Assembly: GCF_013032445.1 (NCBI RefSeq)
Contig: NZ_WQCA01000005.1
Location: 278,886-342,885 of the forward strand
Direction of reading: 5' to 3'
Source: Ruegeria arenilitoris
GTDB lineage: Bacteria; Pseudomonadota; Alphaproteobacteria; Rhodobacterales; Rhodobacteraceae
Length of the DNA stretch: 64,000 nucleotides
The notes beneath the pieces were generated by a model. It did not search any database. It worked only from the letters and a program-made list of their open reading frames with translations, and was not told where the DNA came from. Made by a program: the position numbers and the translations under genes. Below are positions 56,505 to 64,000 of the stretch, one piece after another (position 1 is the first letter of the stretch; every line of letters starts with the position of its first letter).

Positions 56505-57713
56505 ATGATCCTAACTACGACAGAAGGGCAGAAGGACCTGCCCAGATATTTTGCTCAAGTCTTCAAAATGCTGAACCGGATGGAGTCCGGTCGGATGGAC
56601 ATTGCCTTACCCGACGGTCGGGTTTTTAGGTCCGAAGGGGCCAAGCCGGGGCCGGTTGCACGTGTTGACATTCATGATCCGGACGTCTTTGCACGTTTGA
56701 TCCGCGAGGGCGAACTGGGCTTTTCCGATGCCTACCTAGAAGGCGATTGGAGCACCCCAGACCTGCGGTCTTTCATGGATTTGGTGCATCTGGGTACCGA
56801 AACAGTTTATGACGATTTTACCGGAATGTTTCTGGTTCAGGCCTATGAGCGCCTGCGTTTCTGGCTGCACCGAAACCACCGGCGCCAGGCCAAGAAAAAC
56901 ATCTCGTATCATTACGATTTAGGAAATGATTTCTACAGCTTATGGCTGGATGAAACCATGACATATTCCAGCGCGTTGTTTGAGACTGGTCAGGAAAGTT
57001 TAGAAAAGGCCCAAACTGCCAAATACGCCAGTTTGGTCGATGAAATGGGCGCAAAGCCCGGAGATCACATTCTTGAGATCGGTTGCGGCTGGGGCGGGTT
57101 CGCCGAATATGCTGCAAAAGAGCGTGGCCTTCGGGTCACAGGTCTGACGATCAGTCAGGAGCAGTTGAACTTTGCCCGGCAACGCATAGAAAAAGCTGGG
57201 CTTTCCGATCTTGTTGACTTCAAGTTGCAGGATTACCGCGATGAGCGGGGCCAGTATGATGGGATCGCATCAATAGAGATGTTCGAGGCTGTTGGTCAAA
57301 AGTACTGGCCTGTCTACTTCGAAACAGTGCGCGAACGTTTGAAACCGGGCGCGCAGGCCACTTTGCAAATCATCACTGTCGCGGACCATCGCTGGGATAT
57401 ATACAAGAACGGCGTTGATTTCATTCAGAAATATATCTTTCCTGGGGGTATGCTACCGGCACCATCGGTCCTGAAAGATCAGGTTGCCGAAGCGGGGCTG
57501 AACGTGGTGAAGTCGCGGGAATTTGGCAAAAGTTATGATCTGACACTGCGTCGATGGTACGAGACGTTCAACGACAAATGGGACGAAATCGCTGAAATGG
57601 GCTTCGATGAGCGTTTCCGCCGTATGTGGAACTATTATTTGACCGCGTGCGGCGCAGCCTTTGACACTGGTAACTGCGATGTGACACAGATCACTATAGC
57701 AAAACCCAGTTAA
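56505..57713 (+). CDS. cfa: Cyclopropane-fatty-acyl-phospholipid synthase family methyltransferase
   Basis: This 402-residue protein has the CFA pattern: substrate loop ISYHYDLGNDFYSLWLDETM, then the SAM-binding ILEIGCGWGGFAEYAA, VTGLTISQEQLNFA and EMFEAVGQKYWPVYF. It methylates double bonds of phospholipid acyl chains; relatives in this group can also make other methylated lipids. The ATG at 56505 follows GGGGAGAG and starts at the homology. It is 69 bases after phr, and in Rhodobacter this pair is under RpoE control. trgA follows after 16 bases. Confidence 0.9.
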   Translation: MILTTTEGQKDLPRYFAQVFKMLNRMESGRMDIALPDGRVFRSEGAKPGPVARVDIHDPDVFARLIREGELGFSDAYLEGDWSTPDLRSFMDLVHLGTETVYDDFTGMFLVQAYERLRFWLHRNHRRQAKKNISYHYDLGNDFYSLWLDETMTYSSALFETGQESLEKAQTAKYASLVDEMGAKPGDHILEIGCGWGGFAEYAAKERGLRVTGLTISQEQLNFARQRIEKAGLSDLVDFKLQDYRDERGQYDGIASIEMFEAVGQKYWPVYFETVRERLKPGAQATLQIITVADHRWDIYKNGVDFIQKYIFPGGMLPAPSVLKDQVAEAGLNVVKSREFGKSYDLTLRRWYETFNDKWDEIAEMGFDERFRRMWNYYLTACGAAFDTGNCDVTQITIAKPS

Positions 57714-57729
57714 CAAACGGAAATTCCGA

Positions 57730-58170
57730 ATGCCAAGTGCCCCGCGCCTCGTTGCCGCAATTTGTCTGTTGGTGGTGGCCTTTCTTGTTTCAAGCATGAT
57801 CATCGACAACGGTGAAGAAGGTAAGGACTACGGCTGGTTCACAGTAGTCAATATGGTCATTGGGGTCGTCTGTGGCTGGAAGATTATGGGCAAACGGGTC
57901 GGTCGGGGATGGACCGGAGCGATAAACAACGGGATTACAGGTGTTGCGTCACTCGTGTTCTGGGGGCTGTTTGTTCAAGGCTGTTATGAAATGTTTCGGC
58001 TGGCCATGCGTCACAGGTACAATGGCCCGTTTGAGGCTCTGATCGACATTTTCAAAATTGGTATCGACTACAGCCAACTTCTATTGGCACCGGAAATTCT
58101 ATGGACTTTGGTGATCGGAGCACTTATCGCCGGTCTTGCAACCGAAGAAGCCGGCCGCCGCTGGCGGTAA
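57730..58170 (+). CDS. trgA: TrgA-like membrane protein (tellurite resistance locus)
   Basis: This 146-residue protein has three to four hydrophobic segments (about residues 5-22, 37-52, 70-90 and 120-140), including FTVVNMVIGVVCGWKIMG and RGWTGAINNGITGVASLVFWGL. Size, pattern and the trgB-cysK genes that follow match the Rhodobacter sphaeroides trgA locus, which raises tellurite resistance. The mechanism is unknown. It lies 16 bases after cfa, likely in one transcript. Confidence 0.82.
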   Translation: MPSAPRLVAAICLLVVAFLVSSMIIDNGEEGKDYGWFTVVNMVIGVVCGWKIMGKRVGRGWTGAINNGITGVASLVFWGLFVQGCYEMFRLAMRHRYNGPFEALIDIFKIGIDYSQLLLAPEILWTLVIGALIAGLATEEAGRRWR

Positions 58171-58201
58171 TCCTCTGGAAATCAGCGCGAGTTTCACTCC
58201 A

Positions 58202-59317
58202 GTGCCCGATTTGTTCTTTTACGGTACGCTCAGGCACCAGCCTCTGCTGGAGCTCGTGATTGGCCGCCCACTGACGCAATTGACGATTGCTCAGGCACAT
58301 CTCCCGGATCACGCGGTTTATGCAGTTGCAGGGCAGGTTTTTCCGATGATTGTTTCGGAAAAGGGCAGCATGGCCAAAGGTCTGCTGGTACAGGGGTTTA
58401 ACCAAGAGGACCTGAACAGGCTGTCTTACTACGAGGGCGGGTTCGTTTACGATCCCAGCTCGCAGAACGTGCAGCTTGCTGACGGAACAACATTCAAGGC
58501 CAGCGTGTTCTTCCCGGAACCGGGTCTCTGGACCCCGGACGGGCCGTGGTCGCAGCAGGATTGGGTGGATAGGTGGGCCGAAGTGACCCTGTTGGCCGCA
58601 CAGGAGGAGCTTGCCTATTACGGCAGGGTCGATGCTACCACGATTTCCCGCTACTTCTCGCCGATTCGTACTCGCGCCTGGGCCAGACTGGCGGCGCGCA
58701 AGCGGCGGACAGGCGATCCGCGCGACACGGACAAAGACGTCATTGTTCAAGGCTACAAGCGCGCCCATCTGAACTATTTCGGCATGGATGAACTGGAGGT
58801 AAGACACCGGCGATATGACGGAACAATGGGGCCGGTCCTGCACCGCAGCGGGTTGATGCAGGGGGCTGCGGTGATCGTCCTGCCATATGATCCAGTGAGG
58901 GATACCGTTTTGCTGGTCGAGCAATTCCGCGCACCGGTGTTTTTGATCGACGACCCCGAGCCATGGATGTGGGAGCCGGTGGCTGGCATGATCGATCCGG
59001 GTGAAACACCAGAACAGGCCGCCCATCGCGAAGCCATGGAAGAGGCGCAGGTCACGCTGAATGCGTTGGAATATGCGGGCGGGGCCTATTCCTCAAGCGG
59101 GTCATCGACCGAGTATTTGTACCTATTTGTCGGGCTGGGTGATCTGACCCGCACGATCGATAATGGTGGAGTGGCTTCCGAAGGCGAGGACATTCGCACG
59201 CAGATCCTGCCATACGACACCTTCATGCAGAAGGTGGGCAACAATGAATTCAAGGATTTGCCCCTGTTGTCGCTAGCCCATTGGCTAGCCCGGCATCGCG
59301 ACCGTTTGCGCAACTAA
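58202..59317 (+). CDS. trgB: TrgB-like protein: gamma-glutamylcyclotransferase-like domain plus Nudix hydrolase
   Basis: This protein of about 371 residues has two parts. The first 140 residues form an AIG2-like domain (PDLFFYGTLRHQPLLELVIG, then LSYYEGGFVY). The C-terminal half is an ADP-ribose-pyrophosphatase-like Nudix domain with the box GMIDPGETPEQAAHREAMEEA. The glycine-tyrosine loop YGTLR suggests glutathione-like chemistry, and the Nudix half hydrolyses nucleotide diphosphate sugars. The start is uncertain: GTG 58202 opens the domain, while the frame is open up to a TTG at 58136 inside trgA. It is part of the tellurite cluster with cysK. Confidence 0.85.
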   Translation: MPDLFFYGTLRHQPLLELVIGRPLTQLTIAQAHLPDHAVYAVAGQVFPMIVSEKGSMAKGLLVQGFNQEDLNRLSYYEGGFVYDPSSQNVQLADGTTFKASVFFPEPGLWTPDGPWSQQDWVDRWAEVTLLAAQEELAYYGRVDATTISRYFSPIRTRAWARLAARKRRTGDPRDTDKDVIVQGYKRAHLNYFGMDELEVRHRRYDGTMGPVLHRSGLMQGAAVIVLPYDPVRDTVLLVEQFRAPVFLIDDPEPWMWEPVAGMIDPGETPEQAAHREAMEEAQVTLNALEYAGGAYSSSGSSTEYLYLFVGLGDLTRTIDNGGVASEGEDIRTQILPYDTFMQKVGNNEFKDLPLLSLAHWLARHRDRLRN

Positions 59318-59386
59318 CTATCGCTGCTTGTGGTTGCCGCACGGCATCTGTAAATCTTCGTTGATACGTAATGAAATGAGGGCGCC

Positions 59387-60421
59387 ATGCGCATTGCACG
59401 AGACCTTGCCGACGCAGTCGGGAAAACACCGCTGATCCGGCTGAAGCGCATCAGTGAAGAAACCGGGTGCGAAATTCTGGGCAAGGCCGAGTTCATGAAT
59501 CCGGGCCAATCGGTCAAGGATCGCGCGGCGCTTTACATCATTCGCGACGCCATCGCGCGCGGAGACCTGAAGCCAGGTGGAACCATTGTCGAAGGTACGG
59601 CAGGCAATACTGGCATCGGTTTGGCACTGGTCGGTGCGTCGATGGGCTTCAAGACAGTGATCGTGATCCCGGAAACCCAGTCGGAAGAAAAGAAAGACAT
59701 GCTGCGACTGGCGGGTGCTCAACTGGTGCAGGTTCCTGCCGCGCCGTACCGCAACCCGAACAACTTCGTGCATTACTCGCGCCGTCTGGCCGAGGAACTG
59801 GCACAGACGGAACCCAATGGCGCGATCTGGGCAAACCAGTTTGACAACGTTGCGAACCGTCAGGCCCATGTCGAAACCACCGGCCCGGAAATCTGGGAAC
59901 AGACCGGCGGTAAGGTGGATGGCTTTGTCAGCGCCGTTGGCTCGGGCGGAACGCTGGCTGGTGTGGCCGACGCGCTGCAGCCCAAGGGTGTCAAAATCGC
60001 ACTGGTCGATCCGATGGGGGCGGGGCTCTATTCCTACTACACCACCGGTGAGATCGCGATGGAGGGCAGCTCGATCGCGGAAGGTATCGGTCAGGTACGC
60101 ATCACGAAAAACCTCGAAGGGTTCAAACCCGACTACGCTTATCAGATGACCGATAACGAGGCGCTACCCTACATCTTTGACCTGCTGCGCGAAGAGGGGC
60201 TGGTCATGGGCGGCTCGACCGCGATCAACATGGCGGGCGCGGTGCGTCTGGCAAAGGATCTGGGGCCGGGTCATACCATCGTGACGATCCTGTGCGACTA
60301 TGGCACGCGCTATCAGTCCAAGCTGTTCAACCCCGAATTCCTGCGTGAAAAGGAACTGCCGGTGCCGGATTGGATGACCGAAGCTCCACGCAGCATTCCC
60401 GGCGTGTTCGAGGACGTATGA
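59387..60421 (+). CDS. cysK: Cysteine synthase A
   Basis: This 344-residue PLP enzyme makes cysteine from O-acetylserine and sulfide. The PLP lysine lies in NPGQSVKDRAAL, the phosphate-binding loop is GTAGNTGIGLALV-like, and AVGSGGTLAGVADAL follows. It is longer than E. coli CysK by about 20 residues. Together with trgAB it forms the known tellurite-resistance arrangement; cysteine supply may help reduce tellurite. Its TGA overlaps the MscS-like start (ATGATG). Confidence 0.93.
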   Translation: MRIARDLADAVGKTPLIRLKRISEETGCEILGKAEFMNPGQSVKDRAALYIIRDAIARGDLKPGGTIVEGTAGNTGIGLALVGASMGFKTVIVIPETQSEEKKDMLRLAGAQLVQVPAAPYRNPNNFVHYSRRLAEELAQTEPNGAIWANQFDNVANRQAHVETTGPEIWEQTGGKVDGFVSAVGSGGTLAGVADALQPKGVKIALVDPMGAGLYSYYTTGEIAMEGSSIAEGIGQVRITKNLEGFKPDYAYQMTDNEALPYIFDLLREEGLVMGGSTAINMAGAVRLAKDLGPGHTIVTILCDYGTRYQSKLFNPEFLREKELPVPDWMTEAPRSIPGVFEDV

Positions 60422-62862
60422 TGCTGCGGCAGGTCCGCCTGTTTTTAGCGCTCTTTCTGGTTTGCTTTGCCATGTTGGGCGGCCCCGTTGCCGCCGAGCT
60501 GACCGATCAGCAAAGCGAGTACTACCAGAAATGGCTTGCAACGGCGGACCGTGCCGAGACCGAAATCGAAGCCGACAGAACTTCGAACGCAGCGCTTGAG
60601 AACCTGCGGTCCGAAATCCACGACTATCGTGAAGATTTCAACCAAGCGCGGAGCGCCAATACCGATCGTATTCAGACCCTTGATGCTCAGATCAAGGCAC
60701 TTGGGCCTGCGCCCGAAGGCGATGCGACCGAGCCCGAAGAAATCGCCAGATTGCGGGCTCATCTGGAAGATCAATTAAGCAGCCTACAGGTTCCACGGAT
60801 CATCTCGGAAGAGGCCTTCAGCCGAGCCAACGGCCTGATCAGCGAGATCGATCGGCTGCTGCGCGAAAGGCAAAAGAAAGAGCTTCTTGAACGCGGTCCA
60901 TCGCCGATCAACCCGGTGTATTGGGGCCCCGCCTGGACCGACATCGTCGAATCCGTGCGCAGTTTGGTCAGCGAATCTGCTTACAACCTGAAGTCCAATA
61001 TTGTTCAGGACCGTCTGAGAGATCGCGGCCTGGGCATTCTGTTCCTGACACTCGCCGCGGGTGTATTGCTGTACTACGGGCGCTACTGGTCCGAAGCCGC
61101 CGGTAATTATCTTCGGGGTCTTGGCGGACGCGGCATCGGCGTCTGGTCATTTCTGGTTTCGCTGTTACGCATTCTGCTGCCCTGGTTGGGCGTCTGGCTG
61201 CTGGTGCAAGCGGTTATAATGACCGGCCTTCTTGGGCTGCGCGGGACACTGCTGATCCAGAACGTCCCGTCTTGGGCTGCCCTGATCTTTTACTATGACT
61301 GGATTGGGCGTCAGCTGTACCTCACGCAGGCGGCGCAGAGCTTTAATCGCCTATCCCGCAAGAATGTCACCGAGCTGCGGGTGTATCTCGACATACTGGC
61401 GGTCTTCCTGATCACGTATGAGTTCGGGCTGTTGTTCGATCAGATCGAGAACATCACGGATGCGACCCGAGCGGTTATCAGCTTTCCGGTGGTTGTCGGA
61501 ACCGCTCTGATCCTATTGCGCATTCGCCGAATCCGGACCAGCAGGCCCGCAACGGATGACGCCGAAGCCAGCGAAACGGCGCGCAGTGCTGGTTTAGCAC
61601 AGATCTTGGAGTTTCTTCGCAAGGCCCTGTTCCTGCTGGGGATCGCCAGCCCAATCCTGGCGGCCGTCGGCTTTACCAACGCGGCCGAGGCGATTGTCTT
61701 CCCGGCAGTGAAAACGCTGGTGCTGTTTGCGGCGCTGGCGATCTTCCACCGGTTCCTGACCTCGGTCTATGGCTGGCTCAGCGGGCAAGGTGATTCCGCG
61801 CGGGACTCTCTGTTCTCGGTGCTTGCTGGCTTTACCCTCGCTATCCTGACCTTGCCAGTTCTGGCGCTGTATTGGGGCGCGCGGAAAACCGACCTGCTCG
61901 AAGTCTGGTCACGGCTGCTGCTTGGGTTCGATATCGGTGGTGTTACGATCTCGCCCAGCAACTTCTTTACTTTCCTGGTCGTGTTCGCCATCGGTTATGG
62001 TCTGACACGGTTGCTGCAGAGCGGACTTCGCAACTCGCTGCTGCCCAAGACCAGCATCGATCCGGGCGGGCAGAACGCAATTGCGGCGGGCACCGGATAT
62101 GTCGGGGTTTTCCTTGCGGCCTTGATCGCCATCATGGTGGCCGGGTTCGATCTATCGTCACTGGCCATCGTCGCCGGTGCGCTATCGGTTGGTATCGGTT
62201 TTGGTTTGCAGACCATCGTGTCGAACTTCGTCTCGGGCATCATCCTGCTGGTCGAGCGTCCGATCTCAAAGGGCGACTGGATCGATGTGAACGGAATGAT
62301 GGGTTACGTGCGCGACATCTCAGTGCGGTCGACGCGGATTGAAACGTTTGACCGGACGGATGTGATTGTCCCGAACTCGGACCTGATCAGCGGCGTGGTC
62401 ACGAACTACACCCGTGGCAACACCATCGGGCGGGTCATCGTGCCGGTCGGTGTGGCCTATGGCACCGACACCCGCGTGGTTGAGAAAATTCTGGGCGAGG
62501 TCGCGAATGCGCACCCTATGGTCTTGGCGCATCCTGCCCCCAGCGTAGTGTTTCAGGGTTTCGGTGCGGATTCTCTGGACTTCGAGATCCGCGCCATTCT
62601 GCGTGACGTGAACTGGGTCCTGTCGGTGAAATCCGACATGAACCACGAGATCAACCGCCGCTTTGTCGAAGAGGGGATCGAGATCCCGTTTGCACAGCGC
62701 GATGTATGGCTGCGCAACCCCGAGGCGTTGCAGGGACAGCCTGCCGCATCGCAACAGACACCAGTGCCCGAAACCAAAAAACTGGCCTCAAAATCACAGT
62801 CCGCTGCGCCTGTTGAAATGACCGAGGCCGATCTGGATGGCGGGGACGGCGACGAGGTCTGA
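60418..62862 (+). CDS. Large MscS-type mechanosensitive channel with DUF3772 domain
   Basis: This 814-residue protein has a signal peptide ([20 protein letters not shown]). A periplasmic helical/coiled region to about residue 180 covers the DUF3772 part. Many membrane helices follow, then a C-terminal MscS core with the pore helix [20 protein letters not shown] and the beta domain [14 protein letters not shown]. It should release solutes on hypo-osmotic shock. The C-terminal tail is acidic and proline-rich. The start overlaps the cysK stop, so translation is coupled to the tellurite cluster. Confidence 0.9.
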   Translation: MMLRQVRLFLALFLVCFAMLGGPVAAELTDQQSEYYQKWLATADRAETEIEADRTSNAALENLRSEIHDYREDFNQARSANTDRIQTLDAQIKALGPAPEGDATEPEEIARLRAHLEDQLSSLQVPRIISEEAFSRANGLISEIDRLLRERQKKELLERGPSPINPVYWGPAWTDIVESVRSLVSESAYNLKSNIVQDRLRDRGLGILFLTLAAGVLLYYGRYWSEAAGNYLRGLGGRGIGVWSFLVSLLRILLPWLGVWLLVQAVIMTGLLGLRGTLLIQNVPSWAALIFYYDWIGRQLYLTQAAQSFNRLSRKNVTELRVYLDILAVFLITYEFGLLFDQIENITDATRAVISFPVVVGTALILLRIRRIRTSRPATDDAEASETARSAGLAQILEFLRKALFLLGIASPILAAVGFTNAAEAIVFPAVKTLVLFAALAIFHRFLTSVYGWLSGQGDSARDSLFSVLAGFTLAILTLPVLALYWGARKTDLLEVWSRLLLGFDIGGVTISPSNFFTFLVVFAIGYGLTRLLQSGLRNSLLPKTSIDPGGQNAIAAGTGYVGVFLAALIAIMVAGFDLSSLAIVAGALSVGIGFGLQTIVSNFVSGIILLVERPISKGDWIDVNGMMGYVRDISVRSTRIETFDRTDVIVPNSDLISGVVTNYTRGNTIGRVIVPVGVAYGTDTRVVEKILGEVANAHPMVLAHPAPSVVFQGFGADSLDFEIRAILRDVNWVLSVKSDMNHEINRRFVEEGIEIPFAQRDVWLRNPEALQGQPAASQQTPVPETKKLASKSQSAAPVEMTEADLDGGDGDEV

Positions 62863-62952
62863 GTGCCTGTGTGACGGAACTGCGGAAGGTTGAATTTTCG
62901 CTTTAATCGCCCCTTGCAAATCCTTCGGCGATGGTTCACATATCGCGTCCAC

Positions 62953-63042
62953 GGAGAGGTGGCCGAGTGGTCGAAGGCGCACGCCTGGAAAGTGTGTAGG
63001 CGGGAAACCGTCTCCAGGGTTCGAATCCCTGTCTCTCCGCCA
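62953..63042 (+). tRNA. tRNA-Ser (GGA anticodon)
   Basis: A 90-nt class II tRNA has a 7-bp acceptor stem (GGAGAGG with TCTCTCC), the D-loop GTGGCCGAGTGG and the anticodon loop CTGGAAA (anticodon GGA). It also has a long variable arm, the T loop GGTTCGAATCC and an encoded CCA end. Just downstream lies mobile DNA, as is common at serine tRNA genes. Confidence 0.97.
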
Positions 63043-63293
63043 CTACTTTACTTTAATAATTAGATAACAAACGGTAAACTAAGATTCCTTTAGATTTAGC
63101 CCCCATTCTCCCCCCTGCATGTGCGCCCCAGGAGGCGAGGAGTGTAGGACGCGTTCACAAATTCTCAAACTTCTACCGTCGACATTTTCAATAATATGAA
63201 CCCGAGTTTTGATCTTTGTTGCGAGTCACCTATTTTCGAAGGGTGGTCGGCGGCTTAAATCCAGGACATAGCGGATCCATTGATTTAAGTTTT

Positions 63294-63539
63294 TTAACGC
63301 CGCACCGTTAAATCGGCGTTACTTAAATAGCGAATAGGGCTCAGATCCGAGACTTGAGTGTCTTTAAGATCAAGCGTCTGCAACTCTGATAATCCGGTGA
63401 TAGGGTTCAGATCAGAGGCTTGGGTGTTCTCCAGGTCGAGCGTCTGCAACCCTAAGAGCCCGGCGATGGGGGTCAGATCCGAGACTTGGCTGTTCATCAG
63501 GTTGAGGGTCTTGTCAGAAGAACTTTGCTTGAGCGGGTT
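63294..63539 (-). pseudogene. Leucine-rich-repeat protein fragment, truncated by IS6-family insertion
   Basis: About 82 codons end in a stop at 63294 and encode three and a half internalin-like repeats of about 22 residues (pattern LQTLDLxxTQVSDLxPIxGL). The repeat phase continues upstream of the first methionine (TLNLMNSQVSDL) up to about 63539, where the sequence of the insertion element begins. The N-terminal part of the gene is therefore missing. Function of the intact protein cannot be told. Confidence 0.75.
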
Positions 63540-64000
63540 AGGGGTGTTGCGTAGCTTTTGCCCATGACCAAACCTGCCTCTTTCAAATACTTCAAAACCA
63601 GTCCCGAGATCATCCGCCTTGCAGTGATGCTGTACATCCGTTTACCTCTCTCGCTTCGGAATGTCGAAGATCTACTGCATGAACGAGGCATCGACGTTAG
63701 CCACGAAACCGTCCGATATTGGTGGAACAGGTTCGGGCCGGTTTTTGCTGCTGAGATTAGACAGAAGCGTGTTCAGCAGCTGCGCGCGTTCTCCAAATGG
63801 AAATGGCACGTGGATGAGGTTTTTGTGAAGGTAAATGGCAAGCGGCTTTATCTTTGGCGGGCCGTTGATCACGAAGGTGAGGTGCTGGAAGCCGTTGTCA
63901 CCAAACGCCGAAACAAGCAGGCAGCACTGAAATTCCTCAAAAAATTGATAAAGCGGCACGGTAAAGCGGAAAACGTCGTCACGGATCGCTTCGCCTCATA
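63539..64000 (+). mobile_element. IS6-family insertion sequence, left part
   Basis: The left end appears to be the terminal repeat GGGGTGTTGCGTAGC at about 63541, which resembles IS6-family ends with their TGTTGC core. The transposase gene begins 23 bases inside. The right end is outside the window. Confidence 0.75.
63564..64000 (+). CDS. IS6-family transposase, N-terminal part (cut by window edge)
   Basis: The frame is open from the ATG at 63564 to the window end (145 codons). It starts MTKPASFKYFKTSPEIIRLA and has the DNA-binding region DVSHETVRYWWNRFGP. The catalytic domain follows, with first aspartate in WHVDEVFVKVNGKRLYLWRA and second in VVTDRFAS. The final glutamate lies beyond the window. 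IS6 elements transpose by replicative fusion and often move flanking genes. No premature stop is seen, so the copy may be active. Confidence 0.9.
   Translation, partial: MTKPASFKYFKTSPEIIRLAVMLYIRLPLSLRNVEDLLHERGIDVSHETVRYWWNRFGPVFAAEIRQKRVQQLRAFSKWKWHVDEVFVKVNGKRLYLWRAVDHEGEVLEAVVTKRRNKQAALKFLKKLIKRHGKAENVVTDRFAS

Noticed and set aside
1..64000. CRISPR arrays, prophage or conjugation genes
   Set aside because: No regular spacer-repeat arrays, phage structural genes or transfer genes were seen; the xerD at 37240 lies in a housekeeping context.

Overview
The window is a 64 kb stretch of a GC-rich alphaproteobacterial chromosome, most likely from the Roseobacter group of the Rhodobacteraceae (Ruegeria-like). 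The evidence is the trgA-trgB-cysK cluster, a photolyase-cfa pair behind a group-11 ECF (RpoE/ChrR type) promoter, BCCT and dimethylglycine-dehydrogenase-like genes, and protein sequences that read as this family throughout. No species was confirmed. It is mostly ordinary housekeeping and transport DNA with two accessory patches: 6955-8700 (decayed, transposase remnant) and 63043-64000 (tRNA-Ser followed by a leucine-rich-repeat gene cut by an IS6-family element).

Layout. 1-428: C-terminal end of an MprF-like protein. 432-4300 (minus): five-gene operon DUF5993-dsbB-DUF3302-hlyD-outer membrane factor. 4415-6954: divergent glpR/glpD with candidate GlpR boxes. 6955-8700: degenerate DNA. 8701-13002: RND pump and adaptor. 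13272-14990: metG. 15166-24357: an exported protein of unknown function, three MFS transporters, a YceI protein, an ImuA-like protein, a retropepsin-like protease, MarC and an ABC-F ATPase. 24460-25283: ndk and a TfoX C-terminal-domain protein. 25403-28322: a tightly overlapping operon of a ribbon-helix-helix protein, a CHAD protein, a ParA-type ATPase and a CYTH protein. 28319-31981: histidine kinase, response regulator and DegP-like protease. 32735-37176: MocA-like protein, FAD/GcvT dehydrogenase, CorC-type transporter. 37240-39858: xerD, a large exported protein and a 49-residue membrane protein. 39938-44016: aroK-aroB, site-2 protease, ssb, lytic transglycosylase. 44445-50940: oligopeptide-type ABC transporter. 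51247-54787: miaA, pyrH, BCCT transporter. 55011-62862: phr, cfa, trgA, trgB, cysK, MscS-like channel. 62953-63042: tRNA-Ser(GGA).

How the genes work together. The most interesting unit is 25403-28322. CHAD proteins are known to bind polyphosphate granules, CYTH proteins bind or cleave tri- and polyphosphate, and ParA ATPases paired with small ribbon-helix-helix partners position DNA or other cargo. Here all four are encoded with start/stop overlaps or very short gaps, behind an array of three repeats spaced exactly 8 bp. The inference is a polyphosphate-granule positioning and inheritance module; I know of no published description of this exact arrangement. The second notable unit is a stress block (phr, cfa, trgAB, cysK, MscS) reading from a putative RpoE/ChrR promoter, which fits singlet-oxygen, membrane and tellurite stress. 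The third is an export operon that couples a DsbB variant to an adaptor and outer membrane factor without a recognisable inner-membrane pump.
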